Below are positions 35,234-48,094 of a stretch of 64,000 bases of DNA, one piece after another. Each line of letters opens with the position of its first letter. Position 1 is the first letter of the stretch. Location: assembly GCF_007655135.1 (NCBI RefSeq), contig NC_045131.1, positions 28,628,001 to 28,692,000 on the forward strand, read 5' to 3'. The DNA comes from Punica granatum. Lineage: Eukaryota; Streptophyta; Magnoliopsida; Myrtales; Lythraceae. The notes below the pieces were generated by a model. The model did no database searches and was not told the DNA's origin. It saw only the letters and a list, made by a program, of their open reading frames with translations. Both the position numbers and the translations under genes were made by a program.

Positions 35234-36775
35234 TAATTTGCATCTCTCTTCACTCTCCTCTTCCAAAATTTACAGGTGTCCATCTATGTCATTCGACTCC
35301 TCTCTCCCTCAATCACCGTGAGTATACCCCCTCTTTCTCGCTCACAAGTCACCTCATCTATTTTTACTTTTCATTATTTTTAATTTTGACTTTCAAATTT
35401 TACAAATTTTTGGGTGAAATTTTTTGACATTTTTCAATAGGTCCACATTTACATGACTGAGTAAACAAATCAAAATTCAGAAGTCAAAATCATAAAAATT
35501 TTAATTTATGAAGATTTTCAATTGCGATACAGAGAAGTTGTGTATGCTGCTCTAGTACGAGTGCAAAATCTAATTAAATATAATTTGATTAATGAGAGTC
35601 AGCCATTTAAAAATAAAATAATAAAATTAGTCACTATAACTATCCACATCTCTTTTCACTCTTTTTTTTTTCCTCCTCTCTCCCTTCTCCTCCTTTAAAG
35701 GTCGCTTATCTCCCAAGTTCCGAGAACAATTTTTTGTTTATATATAATATTAATTCTATTACTTTGAAATATTAATTGAAATTGTAAGTTAATCAAAAGT
35801 AACAAGAATACCATTATATATTCTTTTGCCTGAAATGTAGATGAAATTGTTTTGTCGATAAACATATTTGACGTTTTCTTTTAACTTTTTCTTATGCATA
35901 TTCCCTGTAGCACATGTGCGTCACCTATTTCGCATAACATATTGGATTTTTTTTATAGACTTTTTTATTATGTGCATTCTCGTGTATGTCACCTCTAGTG
36001 ATAATTAAATAGAAAATAACCACCTGGCTGTCTTGTTTCTACTGTCATGCATATGAGAACCACCTACTTTTATTATTATTTTTTAAAAAATTCTTCTCAT
36101 GCAATTTTTTTCTTTAAAATCATTATATCATTACTTATATTTGTGTTGGTATCTTGAAACTGCAAAGTATCAAAAAATTTAAAAAGCTTATTTATCGTCG
36201 TGGGCGGCCTCACATGAATTCCGGTGTATATAATGCTAAACACAAAACCAAGGATTAACATAAGAATTCATCTATTAGGCTATTTAAAAGAGTACTTTTA
36301 TGAATTGTGTCTTGTACCTTGATCGTAATTAAGCCACAAATGCATCTTGATCATTAAGCAGATCATTTATCGGCAACTAGTAGTAAATTACAGTAAATTC
36401 TCTAAGCATTTTCCAAAGGTTAATATCATGACAATGTGTTTGGGGGGTGTGAAAGTAATACAAACTACCACCTACTGTCACTTACTATAATTATCTGATA
36501 GGTTTCCCAGTTTGTTTTACCCATGGTATATCTGCTAACAATGCTTTTCTCTCCGATCTAATTGAGCTTTTGTCCCGTAAATGGAGCATTTCATAATATG
36601 TTGTGCGCTCTAATTAACAAACTAATTATGTTTTGCTCTCGGTATCAGGAGATTCCGGATGTGCCCATGCTAAGTTTCTTTCCATAATACTTCTATTCTG
36701 TATATAGGAATTTCTGCAATATACACACGTAAATAAAAAATTAAAAAAAAGGGGTTGGTATCACTAACCTCGATT
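35234..36775. other. AT-rich intergenic DNA, nothing recognised
   Basis: Long AT-rich stretch without open frames of note. A CT-rich patch (35640-35700) is the only compositional feature. Confidence 0.5.
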
Positions 36776-36980
36776 CGTATGTCACACTTGAAGGCCTTCC
36801 GGATTACCAGAGGGCCATTTAATATTATTAAGCTTTCCATAGAAAACTCCAGAACGGGTAGAGCGGCTCCCCTCACCCGATTTACGAAAATCCAATTCTA
36901 AGCTTCTACCTGATAGCCCTCTGTTGCAACAACTTTCTTGTGAAATAGGGTATCTTGTTATCTCGGTTACCTTCAATAGC
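36776..36980 (-). other. Unidentified coding-textured segment
   Basis: A 200-bp patch of higher GC in AT-rich DNA. The minus strand is open and reads SGEGSRSTRSGVFYGKLNN and PISQESCCNRGLSGRSLELD. The Arg/Ser-rich text looks organelle-like, as in fragments of mitochondrial DNA found in plant nuclei, but I cannot name a source gene and this is only an impression. Confidence 0.3.
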
Positions 36981-37270
36981 TTCAGAAACCCCTAAGAGTC
37001 CATTTGATACGTGGGAATTTATCTACATTCACAGAAAATGTCCTTCATACCAAAAGGGGATGGGAAGGTGGATTCTCACTTGATGGGAATATACGTTACC
37101 AGTAATCTAAACTGCCAAACGCGCTATAAGGAAGTTGTGCGTTTGTTCATGTGTTGGCATATTATATATAGTAAGGAAGGGGAAAAAAAAGAAGAAGAAA
37201 AGAGACAAAAGTGAAATACAAATCTACATTCTCTTTGAATTCCTGATAACAAATTTTTATTTGAGTGATG

Positions 37271-37640
37271 GCATCTTATATCTAGGCTTGCATTAGAAAG
37301 AATGTAAAATTCCTACTAGGCTTATAAGTGATTTAACATATCTCTAATCCAAAAATATAAGCTAACATATTGTAGATATCAATCTCTTATAAACCCATTA
37401 TATTCTTTTTTAACTATTCCATATGAATTTTGAACTCTCAACAAAGAAGGGATGCTTGACAGCGGTAACTATTGAATATCTTTGTGACGTGTTCCCATTT
37501 TTTTCCCATCTCCCTTGCTCGATTAATGAAACTCGCTGGAATAGCTAGTTATCCTTGCTCGATGAATTATCATTGCTGGAATTGCTAATTATGTTCTCGT
37601 GCTACTTCCGTGGGGTAACGTGGACGTTTATGTTTGAGAT
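37271..37640 (+). pseudogene. Beta-galactosidase tail relic, very decayed
   Basis: AGGCTTGCATTAGAAAGAATG (37285) resembles the start of the last exon at 18777, and GGATGCTTGACAGCGGTAAC followed by GTGACGTGTTCCC resembles its middle. After it, GATTAATGAAACTCGCTGG and TGGAATTGCTAATTATGTTC match the downstream flank of the 17-19 kb pseudogene (18920-18990). Order is preserved but the exon is broken by an insertion of about 150 bp. Confidence 0.5.
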
Positions 37641-37744
37641 ATGGAGATGATGTTCCGATCATACCTATAAATTTGGACAATTAGTCCAAATTTATTAGTC
37701 AAAGTTATATATTTTTCTAACTTACTTAAGAAAATATGATACTA

Positions 37745-37910
37745 TCAAGAGAGGGTATAGAGCGGTGGTGCACCTCTCGCCTGGTGATTAAGATTTCCCA
37801 GGTTCGATACTCGGTGAGACTACTCATGTCCCTTTATTATATATTTAAGATTTCTATTTTAATATACTAGATTCATGAACCTTCCTTGTAACCGGAAAAA
37901 AAAAAAGATA
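37745..37910 (+). mobile_element. tRNA-derived SINE
   Basis: Starts near TATAGAGCGGTGGTGCACC (A-box-like), has CCCAGGTTCGATACTCGG (B box) and ends in a poly(A) run after GTAACCGG at about 37894. GATACT occurs just before the element and just after the poly(A) tail, a probable target duplication. It lies inside the repeat that follows beta-galactosidase tails. A related copy is at 62110-62245. Confidence 0.65.
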
Positions 37911-38129
37911 CTCTGTAGGATAACTTACTAAAGAAAGAAATCTATAATTCCAAAAGATTCAAGTTTTGTAAGGGAAATTTGTAATTTAGCCATACTTGAT
38001 CTCTTGTTGCTTGCTATTTATATCGCTCGACATATATTTAGTTTTCATTCTCTTTCCTCTATCGATCTAAGATGCTGAACACCATGACTTGATACGATGG
38101 TTGGGACTCTCCATTAATGAGAAAGCCAA

Positions 38130-38300
38130 AGGAAATTTTCATGATGAACAACTTTTATCTAAATATTGGATCTTATAAGCCTGGAACGGGGAGGAGGGAT
38201 GCTCAATAGCGGTACCTACGAATAATCTGGGTGACCCGTGCCCTGAAGTGCTGAAAAACTATGCAGTCAAAGCTCTTCGTAGTGAGTGTTCAAGTTCCCA
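38130..38300 (+). pseudogene. Beta-galactosidase last intron and exon, second copy
   Basis: TCATGATGAACAACTTTTATCTAAATATTGG is shared with the last intron at 18727-18757 (quoted here only as TGATGAACAACTTTTATC). The exon at about 38179-38289 reads GCSIAVPTNNLGDPCPEVL then KNYAVKALRSE, parallel to the last exon at 18778-18888. Only this 3' end is present. The following 38435-38640 repeats the flank seen at 19100-19250. Confidence 0.75.
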
Positions 38301-38640
38301 TGCTAATTATTCGTTCTTCTCTTGCTTGATTAGTTATTGTTATAAAGATTGCTAATTATCCCTTGATTATGATGTTTATGATTTCCATGAGATATGTGGT
38401 AAGTTAGGTTTGACACATTGAGATTTTCACATCCTTTTTCCCCCCAAAAAAAATTAGTCTGGAGTTGTAAGTGTAAGTTCAACAGTCATTAGCGTATATA
38501 CATAAATATGATAATCCGCGGGACAGCTCAATTAGGAAAGAAATTTTAAATTCGGAAAAATACAAGTTATTGAAGGGACGCGTTAGTATGATGTATGTAA
38601 TTTGGTCGTACTTATTTCCTGCAGCTTTGTATTATATAAA

Positions 38641-39984
38641 GCTCAATATATATTAAGGTCTTTCATTCCACACTGATTGACTGAAAAACCATCAACGGTG
38701 GTTGGTTTTATTTCAGCAGTTAGATTTCGAAACATAAAATTTGAATCGTACACGTGTCAATATTTTTGTGGCTAGAAGATTCCCCACTCATACTTTTTAA
38801 TTTTGTAATTTTGAACATCCATCTTCATCTTTCCATTAATGCTTAGTCGCATCCGAGCATAACTCGATCCCAATTCGTAACATGTTCAGACAGAAACTGT
38901 CGGTTCAATTAAACTTGGGAAAATAAATTACGATTTTCAAAACAAAAAAATAAAATCGATACACTCATCTCTCTCACAACATTCCTGATTCCTCAATCTT
39001 CCTGGCCTCGGGCAAAGCCGCAAGCGTCTCCATCTCAAGGAAATTCCATGAGATTGATCTAAGCTGATGAACTCGCAAGAATCCTACTAATACTACTAGC
39101 ACCGTTCTTCCTGTTCTTGAACTAATCGAGATCTGCGATCAGGACAGAGGCCCACTGGTGTAGACTTGCACGTGTCCATTATTGTTATATATAATGGATA
39201 TATCCAAGGCATTAGGCCGCTCCCCATTATCTGATTCGCTATCAGTGACTGATTTGACGTTTTATCGAGGATGCAGCAACTGCCGATTGGTTATTATTAT
39301 TCATCGAGGAGCATTTTCTTAATTCCTGCACTCAGCCTCAAGCTTCACTACCTTCTTTATGCTCTCCACGTTATGTTTTACTGGACATTTCCACTGCCTG
39401 AGTGGTCAGGTCCCTTTCGATAGTCCATGTTTCTAATTTTTCTAGTTGGTGCTGAAGCTTCGATGTCATGGAGATCAAGATGGGCCGGAGTCTTAGGAAC
39501 GGGAGCCTCTTGTAAATTTGGTTGCAGCTCAACTATTTGATTCCCAAGTTCAAGTCTGGCGGATTCCCATAATTCCCTAAATGAAAAGATAAAAAGATAT
39601 TGGATGCGTGTAAGGTTTGGATCTTACTTAAGGCGATCTAACGATTAGGAAATAGCCAACCGTGATAGTATCACTTATGTAATTTGGTCGTACTTATCTC
39701 TTGCAGGTTTTCAATTTATATTAAGGTCTTTCATTCTTTCCGTTGATCTAAAATGCCAAAAATTACAAATTGATAAGATTGTCGAAGCTCTCTATTTAGT
39801 AATTTTGGAAGAATCATTGAGGATCATCTGAGTGACATATATGGATCTTCTTCATGATCACAGTACAAATTCTAGGTGAATTCTATCTTAACATTATACA
39901 TCGAAGATTCTATTCTTATGATATATATTGTTTCATTTTATTTGGTCCATTTTTCCCATTGTAGGGCCAAAGCGAGGAATATAT
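38641..39984. other. Intergenic between beta-galactosidase relic and MADS copy 2
   Basis: Mixed-composition sequence without a recognised gene. 39655-39750 repeats GTATCACTTATGTAATTTGG-type text also present at 38590-38660, so a short local duplication is likely. Confidence 0.4.
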
Positions 39985-40290
39985 CGTATTTAATTAGTAA
40001 TAAACAATTATATGTTTTCCAAAAACTATTTATGACATTGCATTTTGACATTTTTTATGTTTTGGTATATTCATAAAAAATTTGCCACCATGAAATTTTT
40101 GGTATGGAAATGAACGTCAAATCTTTAGAAGAGAACGAATATAGCAAAATGAAAGAGCTAGTAGCTAACTTGACATATCTTTACATATTCTACTCACTAT
40201 GTATGCCTATAAATGCTACAAGTAAAAAATTGAGCGAGCATCGTTATCTTCTCTTATAAAATAACCACTTTCATTTTTTGAAGTTTAAAA
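39985..40290 (+). promoter_or_regulatory. Upstream region of MADS copy 2
   Basis: Matches 27500-27797 upstream of copy 1. Includes TTTGCCACCATGAAATTTTT and GCCTATAAATGCTACAAG, with a TATA-like box at about 40206. It runs to the start codon without the foldback element that interrupts copy 1. Confidence 0.6.
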
Positions 40291-40754
40291 ATGTCGAGTT
40301 CAGGCAAGCAGACTCGCGGTCAACAAAAAATCGAATTGAAGAGGATAGAGGACGACGACGACTGAATGATTACGTTCTCAAAGCGTCGGTCTGGCATATA
40401 TAAGAAGGCCAGAGAGCTCGTGATCATGTGTGATGCATAAGTCCGAGTTGTTATTTTCTCTCTGACAGGGAAGGCCTACTCATTCGGACACCCTTCCATC
40501 CAGACCATATTAAACAAGTTCCTCAATAGGAACGTCACTCCGCCCATCATCGATGCCAATATAAGAATGAGGAGAGAATGATGCAATAACTATTTTAATC
40601 AGCTCCTCGCTCGACTAGATGATGCAAAGGAGAGGGGAAAGGATCTATTGAGGATTACCCATGTTATGAGCGAAGGGAGCTCCTCAAACTGGGAGTGCGG
40701 GTGGAGGGAGAAGCCCCCTGAAGAGCTCTTGTTCGATGAGCTCAAGGAAGAGGC

Positions 40755-43700
40755 TGTCACGACCCAAAATTTTGATAAAAAATTTTCCTAAATTTCCTCG
40801 AATCCATTATCACATAAAACTATTCACGTAAAAACCTGCTTCCTATACATTTCCAAAGTATATAACCAATCCAACAAACTCTAATATGTATATACACATC
40901 TCCGGAGATTTCTTTTCCGCGCCCACGTCAGTGATACAACTAAACAAAATTTTCAGGTCGTAACATTTTCAAATCCATTTTATACAAAAAGAATATCTAT
41001 CCAATAACTAAGGTTCCTACCTAATTCTCCGAACTGATCCCCGATGTCAAAAAGTGGTTCCTCCACGTAATTTGAAAGCTTGTCTGAAAAAATATATGCA
41101 GGGTGTGAGCTGCATCTTAGTGAGCACTAAATTCCAAAGCAAAATGAATAATATTAAGTGATAAATATATTTTGGACAACCAAATATTCATATAGATAGT
41201 AGTAGCATAACCAAGTCTATCAATTAATTCACTAACAGGACCTATTAGACAATAGGTACTAATGATTACTAAGTTCATTCATCAACAATCAATTACCCTT
41301 ATAACCATATAAACTATTATTAGAATTAACCATTAACCCAACATCATCTTGCACTCTTAGCCAAACTAAATCAAATTAGCAAACAATACGGCTTCCACAT
41401 AATAATTCAGATAATCGTAGCAATCATCACATTTACAGCAATCCAACCAAACAAACAATATACAACACAACCAAATCAATATAGCCATAGGGTTGCATAC
41501 CCTCGCAACAGAGTTGTGACGGTACCGTGACCCCTCACTTCTCGCTCATATCATTCTCAACTCCCAATATCCATATCTCATAAGCGAAGGCCGCCTATTA
41601 ACCTCTGGCGGTAAGAGTTGACTTCAATTTGTATTCCGCCGGGTCTTAGCGGCCGATCAAGTCCCTTTTTCTATTCCGCCGGGTCCAGCGGCCGATCATG
41701 CCCCTATTTATATTCCGCCGGGTCCAGCGGCCGATCATGCCCCTATTTATATTCCGCCGGGTCCAGCGGTCGATCAAGCCCATTTTGTATTCCGCCGGAT
41801 CCAGCGGTCCCATGGCTATAGTCAAACAACAATCACAAACATAATCAGCTACAACCAGGCCATCACACATCATAAACCCACACCAAATTCTTATTCCCAA
41901 ATTATCACCACCATCGTATACACAAATACAATTCCCATCATATTCCCAATTGAATCACACTATCATCATATATTTTTCACACGATCCACATACTCAATCA
42001 CACTGCATATCCCAAGTCAAGGTGAATCACAAATGGCCATATTGCTCAGATCCGTTCACACAACATAGCAATACCGATTCCTTAATCTAACTACCCCTAC
42101 ATTCATCTTAAATAATTTCTATAATTATAACACATGATTTCACAAGGGAATAGAGTATTCACATATTATACATATATATATATATATATATCATTTCACA
42201 ATGGAATAAAGTACTCACCAACAACTCCAAGAAAGATAGCTCACTGGGTTGAGCCTTCAGAATACAAGAATTCAGTCTCCTCGATCCCTATCCATTACGA
42301 TCATAAGAATATCACCAATATGCAAAATAATATCATAATACACATGTTGGTTATGTCAAACAGCTTTTCCACTTTAAATAAAGCTGAAAAATACTTTAAT
42401 GAACAAGTCCTCCATTAATATACTAATGAGAACATTAAAAATAAAACTTCTTCTACCCCATGATCTCTCACAGATTTCATCTTCAAAAAAATTCAATAAG
42501 AAAAGCTCCTTGCAACATTACAACCCATACGCAACTTCTACTTCTCGAATCACCATTCGAACACTTTTTTATATAAATTTACTCAACTCAACAATAGGAA
42601 CTTATCCAAGGTTCTCCTTCACCATTATTAATCACACCGTACAACCTCCCCTCCTTGCATTCTTGCATGACACGTTTCTCTTCATCTCGTTAAGCAACCC
42701 CATGAGACATAAAGTCAATATCAATAGTTTTATCCCAGTCATATTACTTACCATTCAATAATCATTAATTTGGAAGGAAAATGCTGGAAATCATGTTAAT
42801 GAGTGAATGACAGTAGAAACATTGCTTCTGTTCCAAGTGATACTTCCTTAAATTTAAGTGACCTCAATGCATTAGACCCAAAATAATCTTTTCCATGAGC
42901 AAATCTCATATTGCAGCAGAATAATAGAACATTCAGATAATACCCGATAAACCTAGGCTCATGACAAGCAACTAATGTAACTTGTTCAACTTGTCCCTAA
43001 TTCACTCACCTCAACTAAATCCACAAAAATTCATATCATCAGCAGGAGCTCCAATTAAACCAAGAATCAGAATTCGAACCTCGTGTGAATCGGATAAAAC
43101 GCCTATCGTTCTTGGAGATCATTTTGAGTTTAAAATCTCGATGATGCTCTTAACAAGTAATCAGAAACATGATTCAGCTAAGTCCAAGGTAATGCCTCGA
43201 GGTCATCGACCGTCAAAAGCAGAGCTCCCACATAAGCTACCTTATGATCATCAATTTCATCTTGTTTGTAATTTCAAACAATAACAGATCAACAAGGCTC
43301 TTAGACAGATATAAACCCACCCCTATAACAATTTCACAATTCTTATGCTTCAATTTAGATATTGATATTAAAACTAAGAGCTAGGAATTGCACTTACAGT
43401 GGCTCGAGTTTAAGGGTAACCCATGTTGTTACCTCTCCTTGGACAGAGATAGGAATACACATTGAGAAAGGGACCATGCTTCAGTTCGATCTCCGAATCT
43501 CTCTCTCTTTCTCGGTCGAGCTTTTCCTCTTCGACCTCTATCTCTCTCTCTCGTTCCCTCATGCTCTGTTTCCCTTTTTTTTGTTTCGTTCCCCCCTCCT
43601 CAGTTGAAACAGAGCAGAACTAGAAGGAAAAAGAAAGAAAGGAATGGCGGTGGAAAAATGGGGTGGTCTGCAAGACCACATGGAGCCCATTCAACTTTTT

Positions 43701-43777
43701 TTTTTTCGGCTCCAGCAACGTGTATGATATATATATATATATGTTCTCTATTTGAAATTAAAATGTTAGGTCTCACA
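40755..43777 (+). mobile_element. Solo LTR of about 3.0 kb (Gypsy-type)
   Basis: Starts TGTCACGACCCAAAATTTTG and ends TTAGGTCTCACA, that is TG...CA, flanked by GAGGC (40750-40754) and TAGGC (43778-43782), a 5-bp duplication with one change. The uninterrupted site is in MADS copy 1. No primer site, gag or pol lies within, so the internal part was lost by recombination between two LTRs. The text GGGTGTGAGCTGCATCTTAG near 41101 and the opening motif are typical of long Gypsy LTRs of chromovirus type; the lineage is inferred. A minisatellite lies inside (41632-41815). Open frames at 42134-43607 are not credible genes. Confidence 0.75.
41632..41815 (+). repeat. 39-bp minisatellite, about five units
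   Basis: Units start at about 41632, 41672, 41711, 41750 and 41788 with TATTCCGCCGGGTCCAGCGG then CCGATCATGCCCCTAT. The period of 39 bp is a multiple of three, so one frame reads through the array as SAGSSGRS-type repeats, but it is inside an LTR with no start or end of a gene. The two middle units are almost identical; the outer ones are diverged. Confidence 0.9.
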
Positions 43778-43802
43778 TAGGCCTTGTTTCTAGAGGCATT
43801 AC

Positions 43803-45052
43803 TGATAAGGGCATATTATACTCATATTTTATTGTGCAATTCATGTTAAATTATTATTAATTTTATAGAAATTATAAGAAGTTGGTGCTTAATTATGTGT
43901 AATTTGATATTGTAGGTCTTTGAGGACTTGGATGGAATTACGAGCAATATTGAGGAGTTTTGCGCAATTTAGAGCCAGCCTATATCTTTCGGAAATCTTT
44001 TTTTGTTTTGGATATAAATACTCCTTATAACAAGATTAGGAAACCTTGGGGGGGAGCCATCTTTCACCATTCTTTTAACCTAGAGATTTTTTGGAGAGAG
44101 TCTTGTTTGGAGCCGTCACCTGGATCAATTGATTTGAAGCGAAGAATTGTGGAAGTGACTATGCCTTAAAGGAATTGTTGGGTTTTTGTTTTAGGATTCA
44201 ATATCTTGAGTTTACTGCTGAATATGAATTCTATTGCAATGACTCATTTGAATTATAATTGTGTTTTCAATTCCATGATGTTCTAAGCTTTTCTTGTGGG
44301 AATATGATGAAACCCTAGGTAGCTAATATGATGATTGTCGCCATGTTATAGGATTAATAGATGTGTTGATGATTCATGATTGCAATTCCTATCATTTCAA
44401 TTTTAATTCTTAATTGGTTATAATTGTTAGAAACACTATTGATACGGGAGTTGATATAGGGTTTGTTAGGAATTATTGATTATACTAATTAGTTAAATGC
44501 GGAATCTGCGTTAATTAGTTTAATTAGAGATTATCCAGGGATTAATGCAATGTTTCTAGTTAGTTATTCGCTAAGACATTAGGGATAATTAATTTAGGGC
44601 ATTAGACAATCATAGCACTGGAAGGTGTATGATTATAATTTAGAGTCCACTATTAATTAGATATGCGGGAGCTGATTGATTAATTAGGGGTTTAAGACTT
44701 TAATTTTAAAGGCTTAATAAACTCACTTGAATAACCACATAGCTATTAATCTATTTAACATTATGGCAATCTGATTAGTGAAACTAGGGTGGATTCTGTT
44801 TTTCCCACTTTCAATTGATATGTTTTCATACAATTCTCTTTCTGCTCTTTGTGACGATTTATGTTGATTAGTAGTTAATTAGTTAATTCTCTCAATTTGA
44901 TTGCCTAGATAATAATAGAATCTAATATAGGTTTAGTACTTAATTAATCCTCGTGGGATCGACACTCTATTCATCACTATATTACTTTATCTGACCCAGT
45001 ACACTTGCCGATAGAATTCGCGCTTATTTTTATATATATTTGCAGTGGATCA
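43803..45052 (+). repeat. 5' LTR of the Athila-type element
   Basis: 1250 bp, TG...CA ends, directly followed by the primer site. Non-coding; the small open frames inside are not genes. Its last part, from about ACTCTATTCATCACTATA (44966) to GTGGATCA, is the only part repeated at the 3' end. Confidence 0.85.
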
Positions 45053-45058
45053 AGTTTT

Positions 45059-45076
45059 TGGCGCCGTTGCCAGGGA
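45059..45076 (+). promoter_or_regulatory. Retrotransposon primer-binding site
   Basis: TGGCGCCGTTGCCAGGGA, six bases after the 5' LTR. Sequence and position match the conserved primer site of plant Athila/Tat elements, where a tRNA 3' end primes minus-strand synthesis. Confidence 0.8.
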
Positions 45077-45166
45077 TTAACTTAATATTAGACGACCTTT
45101 AGTTCTATTGTTAATTTAGGCGCACTTTACTGTGTGTTTATTTCTTGTTCTCTTTGCAGGTATTCT

Positions 45167-46450
45167 ATGCACTGGAGTAGAAGTGCTGAACTTCTACCAT
45201 TAGATCCTGAGATAGAGCGCACCTTGCATCGGTTGAGAAGAGAGAACATAAGAAGGGAAGAATTGCAGGCAGTTGAGATGGCAGACGATGACATCAACCG
45301 CCAGATACAGGGTGCTGCCAGAGCACTTCGAGACTATGCAGTACCTACTATTATGGGTACTGCCTTCAGAAGGCCCACTATTCCAGCTAATAACTTTGAA
45401 CTGAAGCCGGCACTCATCCAGATGGTTCAATCAAATCAGTTTGAAGGATATCCCAACGAGAGTCTTGATGAGCATATTTCAGGATTCCTCCAATACTGTA
45501 ACACGATAAAGATGAATAATGTCATTGATGATGTTATTAGATTACAGCTTTTTCCTTTCTCACTTAGGGATAAAGTGAGAGCCTGGTTCAACTCACTGCC
45601 ACAAGAGTCCATCACCACCTGGGTCGACCTTTCATCTAAGTTTCTCAGGAGATTTTTCCCACCAGCTAGAATTGCGAGATTGAGGAACGAAATTACTAAC
45701 TTCACCAAGTTCAGTGGTGAATCACTTTATGAGGCATGGGAGAGATTCAAGGAAGCAATCAAAAAGTGCCCACATCACGGATTGCCAGATAATCTCCTAA
45801 TTGAGGTCTTCTATCTTAGCTTGGATGATACAATGAGGTCTCTAGTAGATGCTGCAGCAGGAGGCGCACTGATGGGTAAGAATTATAATGAAGCAAGTGC
45901 TTTGATAGAAGAGATGGCCTCCAATGCACATAATTGGCAGAATGAGAAAAGCAAATCAAGAGTGGCATTAGTCAATGACATGGACACTATTGCTAATTTG
46001 ACAACCCAGATTTCAGCTCTCACTACCTAGATAAGTAAACTCACCTCAGCACATTCTTTTAATACTAATCAAGTTGCTTTTTGTGAGTTGTGTTCAGGAC
46101 CACATTCGACTCTTGAATGCATGTCTGGAAATCCCTCAGCTTCACCCAATGGAGAGCAAGTGAACTTTGTCAACAACTTCCAACGGAGTAATCAAGGACC
46201 TTATTCGAACACTTACAATCCAGGGTGGCGTAATCATCCTAATTTCTCATGGAGGAATGAGAATAATGCACTTAAACCGCCACCTGGATTCCAGAAGCAA
46301 GGCCCTGCTCAGAATGCTCCACCTCAGCAGAGTCAGTCGAGAATGGAAGAGCTCATGTTGAGCTATATGCAAAAGACTGACACCATGCTACAAAATCAAC
46401 AAGCCACTATTCGAAACCTAGAGGGTCAGATTAGTCAGATTTCTCAATAA
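45167..46450 (+). pseudogene. Athila-type Gag region, interrupted by a TAG
   Basis: Structural capsid protein of the retrotransposon. The first in-frame ATG is 45167 (the frame is open slightly further upstream). The capsid domain (about residues 85-230) shows EGYPNESLDEHISGFLQYC and FSLRDKVRAWFNSLP, then FFPPARIARLRNEITNF. A TAG (46028-46030) breaks it; the same frame continues with a zinc-knuckle-like CELCSGPHSTLEC and a Pro/Asn/Gln-rich part (PPPGFQKQGPAQNAPPQQ) with a coiled tail, and ends in TAA at 46448. The frame stays the same into the protease region, so the family probably makes one gag-pol frame and both stops are decay. Confidence 0.85.
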
Positions 46451-48094
46451 TTGAGTAATAGACCATCAGGGTCTTTACCCAGCAACACTGAAGAGAACTC
46501 CAAGGGTGTCAATGCTATAATGCTGAAGAGTGGCAAGGAATTGGACACAGTCAACAGAAAAGCTCAAACTCAGGAGGAGAGTCCAGAGAAAGACAAGGGT
46601 AAGCAAAAGGTAATGGAACCAAGGCAGAAGTCACTAGGGGTGAAATCGTATGTTCCTCCTGTCCCTTTTCTAGGAAGATTGAAGCAACAGCGGCTGGACG
46701 CCCAATTTGCTAAATTCCTGGATGTCTTTAAAAAGCTGCAAATCAACATTCCATTTGCAAAAGCACTCCAGCAAATGCCTTCATATGCTGGATTCATGAA
46801 GGATCTGCTCACTAAAAAGAGAAAGATTGATGGGAGTGAGCCTGTGATGCTTATAAGGGAGTGTTCTATGATTCTCCAAAAGGACTTGCCTAACTTACCA
46901 CGCAAACAAAGAGATCATGGGAGTTTCACTATTCCTTGCACTATAGGGAATTTTCATTTTGAGAAAGTTCTTATCGATTCAGGAGCAAGTATAAATTTAA
47001 TGCCTCTGTCTATTTTCAGGAAACTTGGACTTGGAGAATGCAAGAAAACTCATATTACCTTACAACTTGCTGACATGAGTATTAAATATCCAAAGGGCAT
47101 TGTCGAGAATGTCCTGGTGAAGATAGACAAATTCATATTTCTAGTCGACTTCATAGTCTTGGAGATGGAGGAGGACAGAGAGGTGCCCATGATCCTTGGC
47201 AGACCCTTCCTTGCGACAGGTAAAGCATTAATAGATGTGGAACAAGGTAAGCTCACTTTAAGAGTTATGGATGAACAAATAACTTTTAATGTTTATGATG
47301 CCATAAAGAAATTTGATGATAGCAAATCCTGTTACACCATTGATATTATTGATGAGCTTATCTCTGAGTCTGTGGAGGAGAAAGCAGGTGTGGATACAAT
47401 GGAATTAGTCCTTAGGGATCTGGACGATTGGAGTGATGATGATGAGCATGAGGAAGAATCTGTGGAGAAGGTGTCAGAAATCAAGGCTCGCTACTATGAG
47501 GAGTTGGGCACCAGTGCGACAAAACCAGTGCCATCTTTGACACAGTCCCCGGTGCTAGAACTTAAACCCTTGCCTAGCCATTTAAAATATGCCTATCTTG
47601 GAATAAATGATACTTTGCCGATAATTATCTCTTCTTCCTTGACATGTGATCAGGAGCAGCAGCTCCTAAGCGTGCTAAGAGAGCACAAGGAGGCAATAGG
47701 ATGGACTATTGCAGATATCAAAGGGATTAGCCCTCTGATTTGCACTTACAGGATAATGTTGGAAGCTGAGTGCAAACCCACAGTGCAACCACAGAGACGA
47801 CTTAACCCAACTCTCAAAGAGGTAGTGAAAAAAGAAGTGCTTAAACTGTTGGATGCCGGTATTATCTATCCTATCTCAGATAGTAAATGCGTTAGTCCTG
47901 TTCAAGTAGTGCCTAAAAAGGGTGGTATGATTGTGGTTAAAAATGAGGTCAATGAATTAATCCCAACTCGTACTATGACTGGGTGGAGAGTTTGTATAGA
48001 TTACAAGAAACTAAATGATGCTACCCGTAAAAACCATTTCCCCCTCCCCTTCATTGATCAGATGCTAGAAAAACTTGCAGGGCATGATTATTAA
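46451..48094 (+). pseudogene. Athila-type Pol: protease and start of reverse transcriptase
   Basis: Continues the gag frame. An aspartic protease site reads VLIDSGASINLMPLSIFRKL (catalytic Asp in DSG). A Lys/Glu-rich linker and the REL-type hinge lead into the reverse transcriptase N-terminal part, with EVLKLLDAGIIYPISDS and VCIDYKKLNDATRKNHFPLP. It stops at TAA 48092, where relatives have an aromatic residue before the CFL-GYSGY motif. The RT continues in the same frame for about 65 codons to the next break. Functions are polyprotein cleavage and cDNA synthesis; this copy is dead. Confidence 0.85.

Noticed and set aside
41632..41815. CRISPR-like array
   Set aside because: Contiguous tandem units without spacers, in a plant LTR.
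42134..43607. Open frames in the solo LTR as genes
   Set aside because: No ATG context, domains or splice signals; they lie in an LTR with defined ends.
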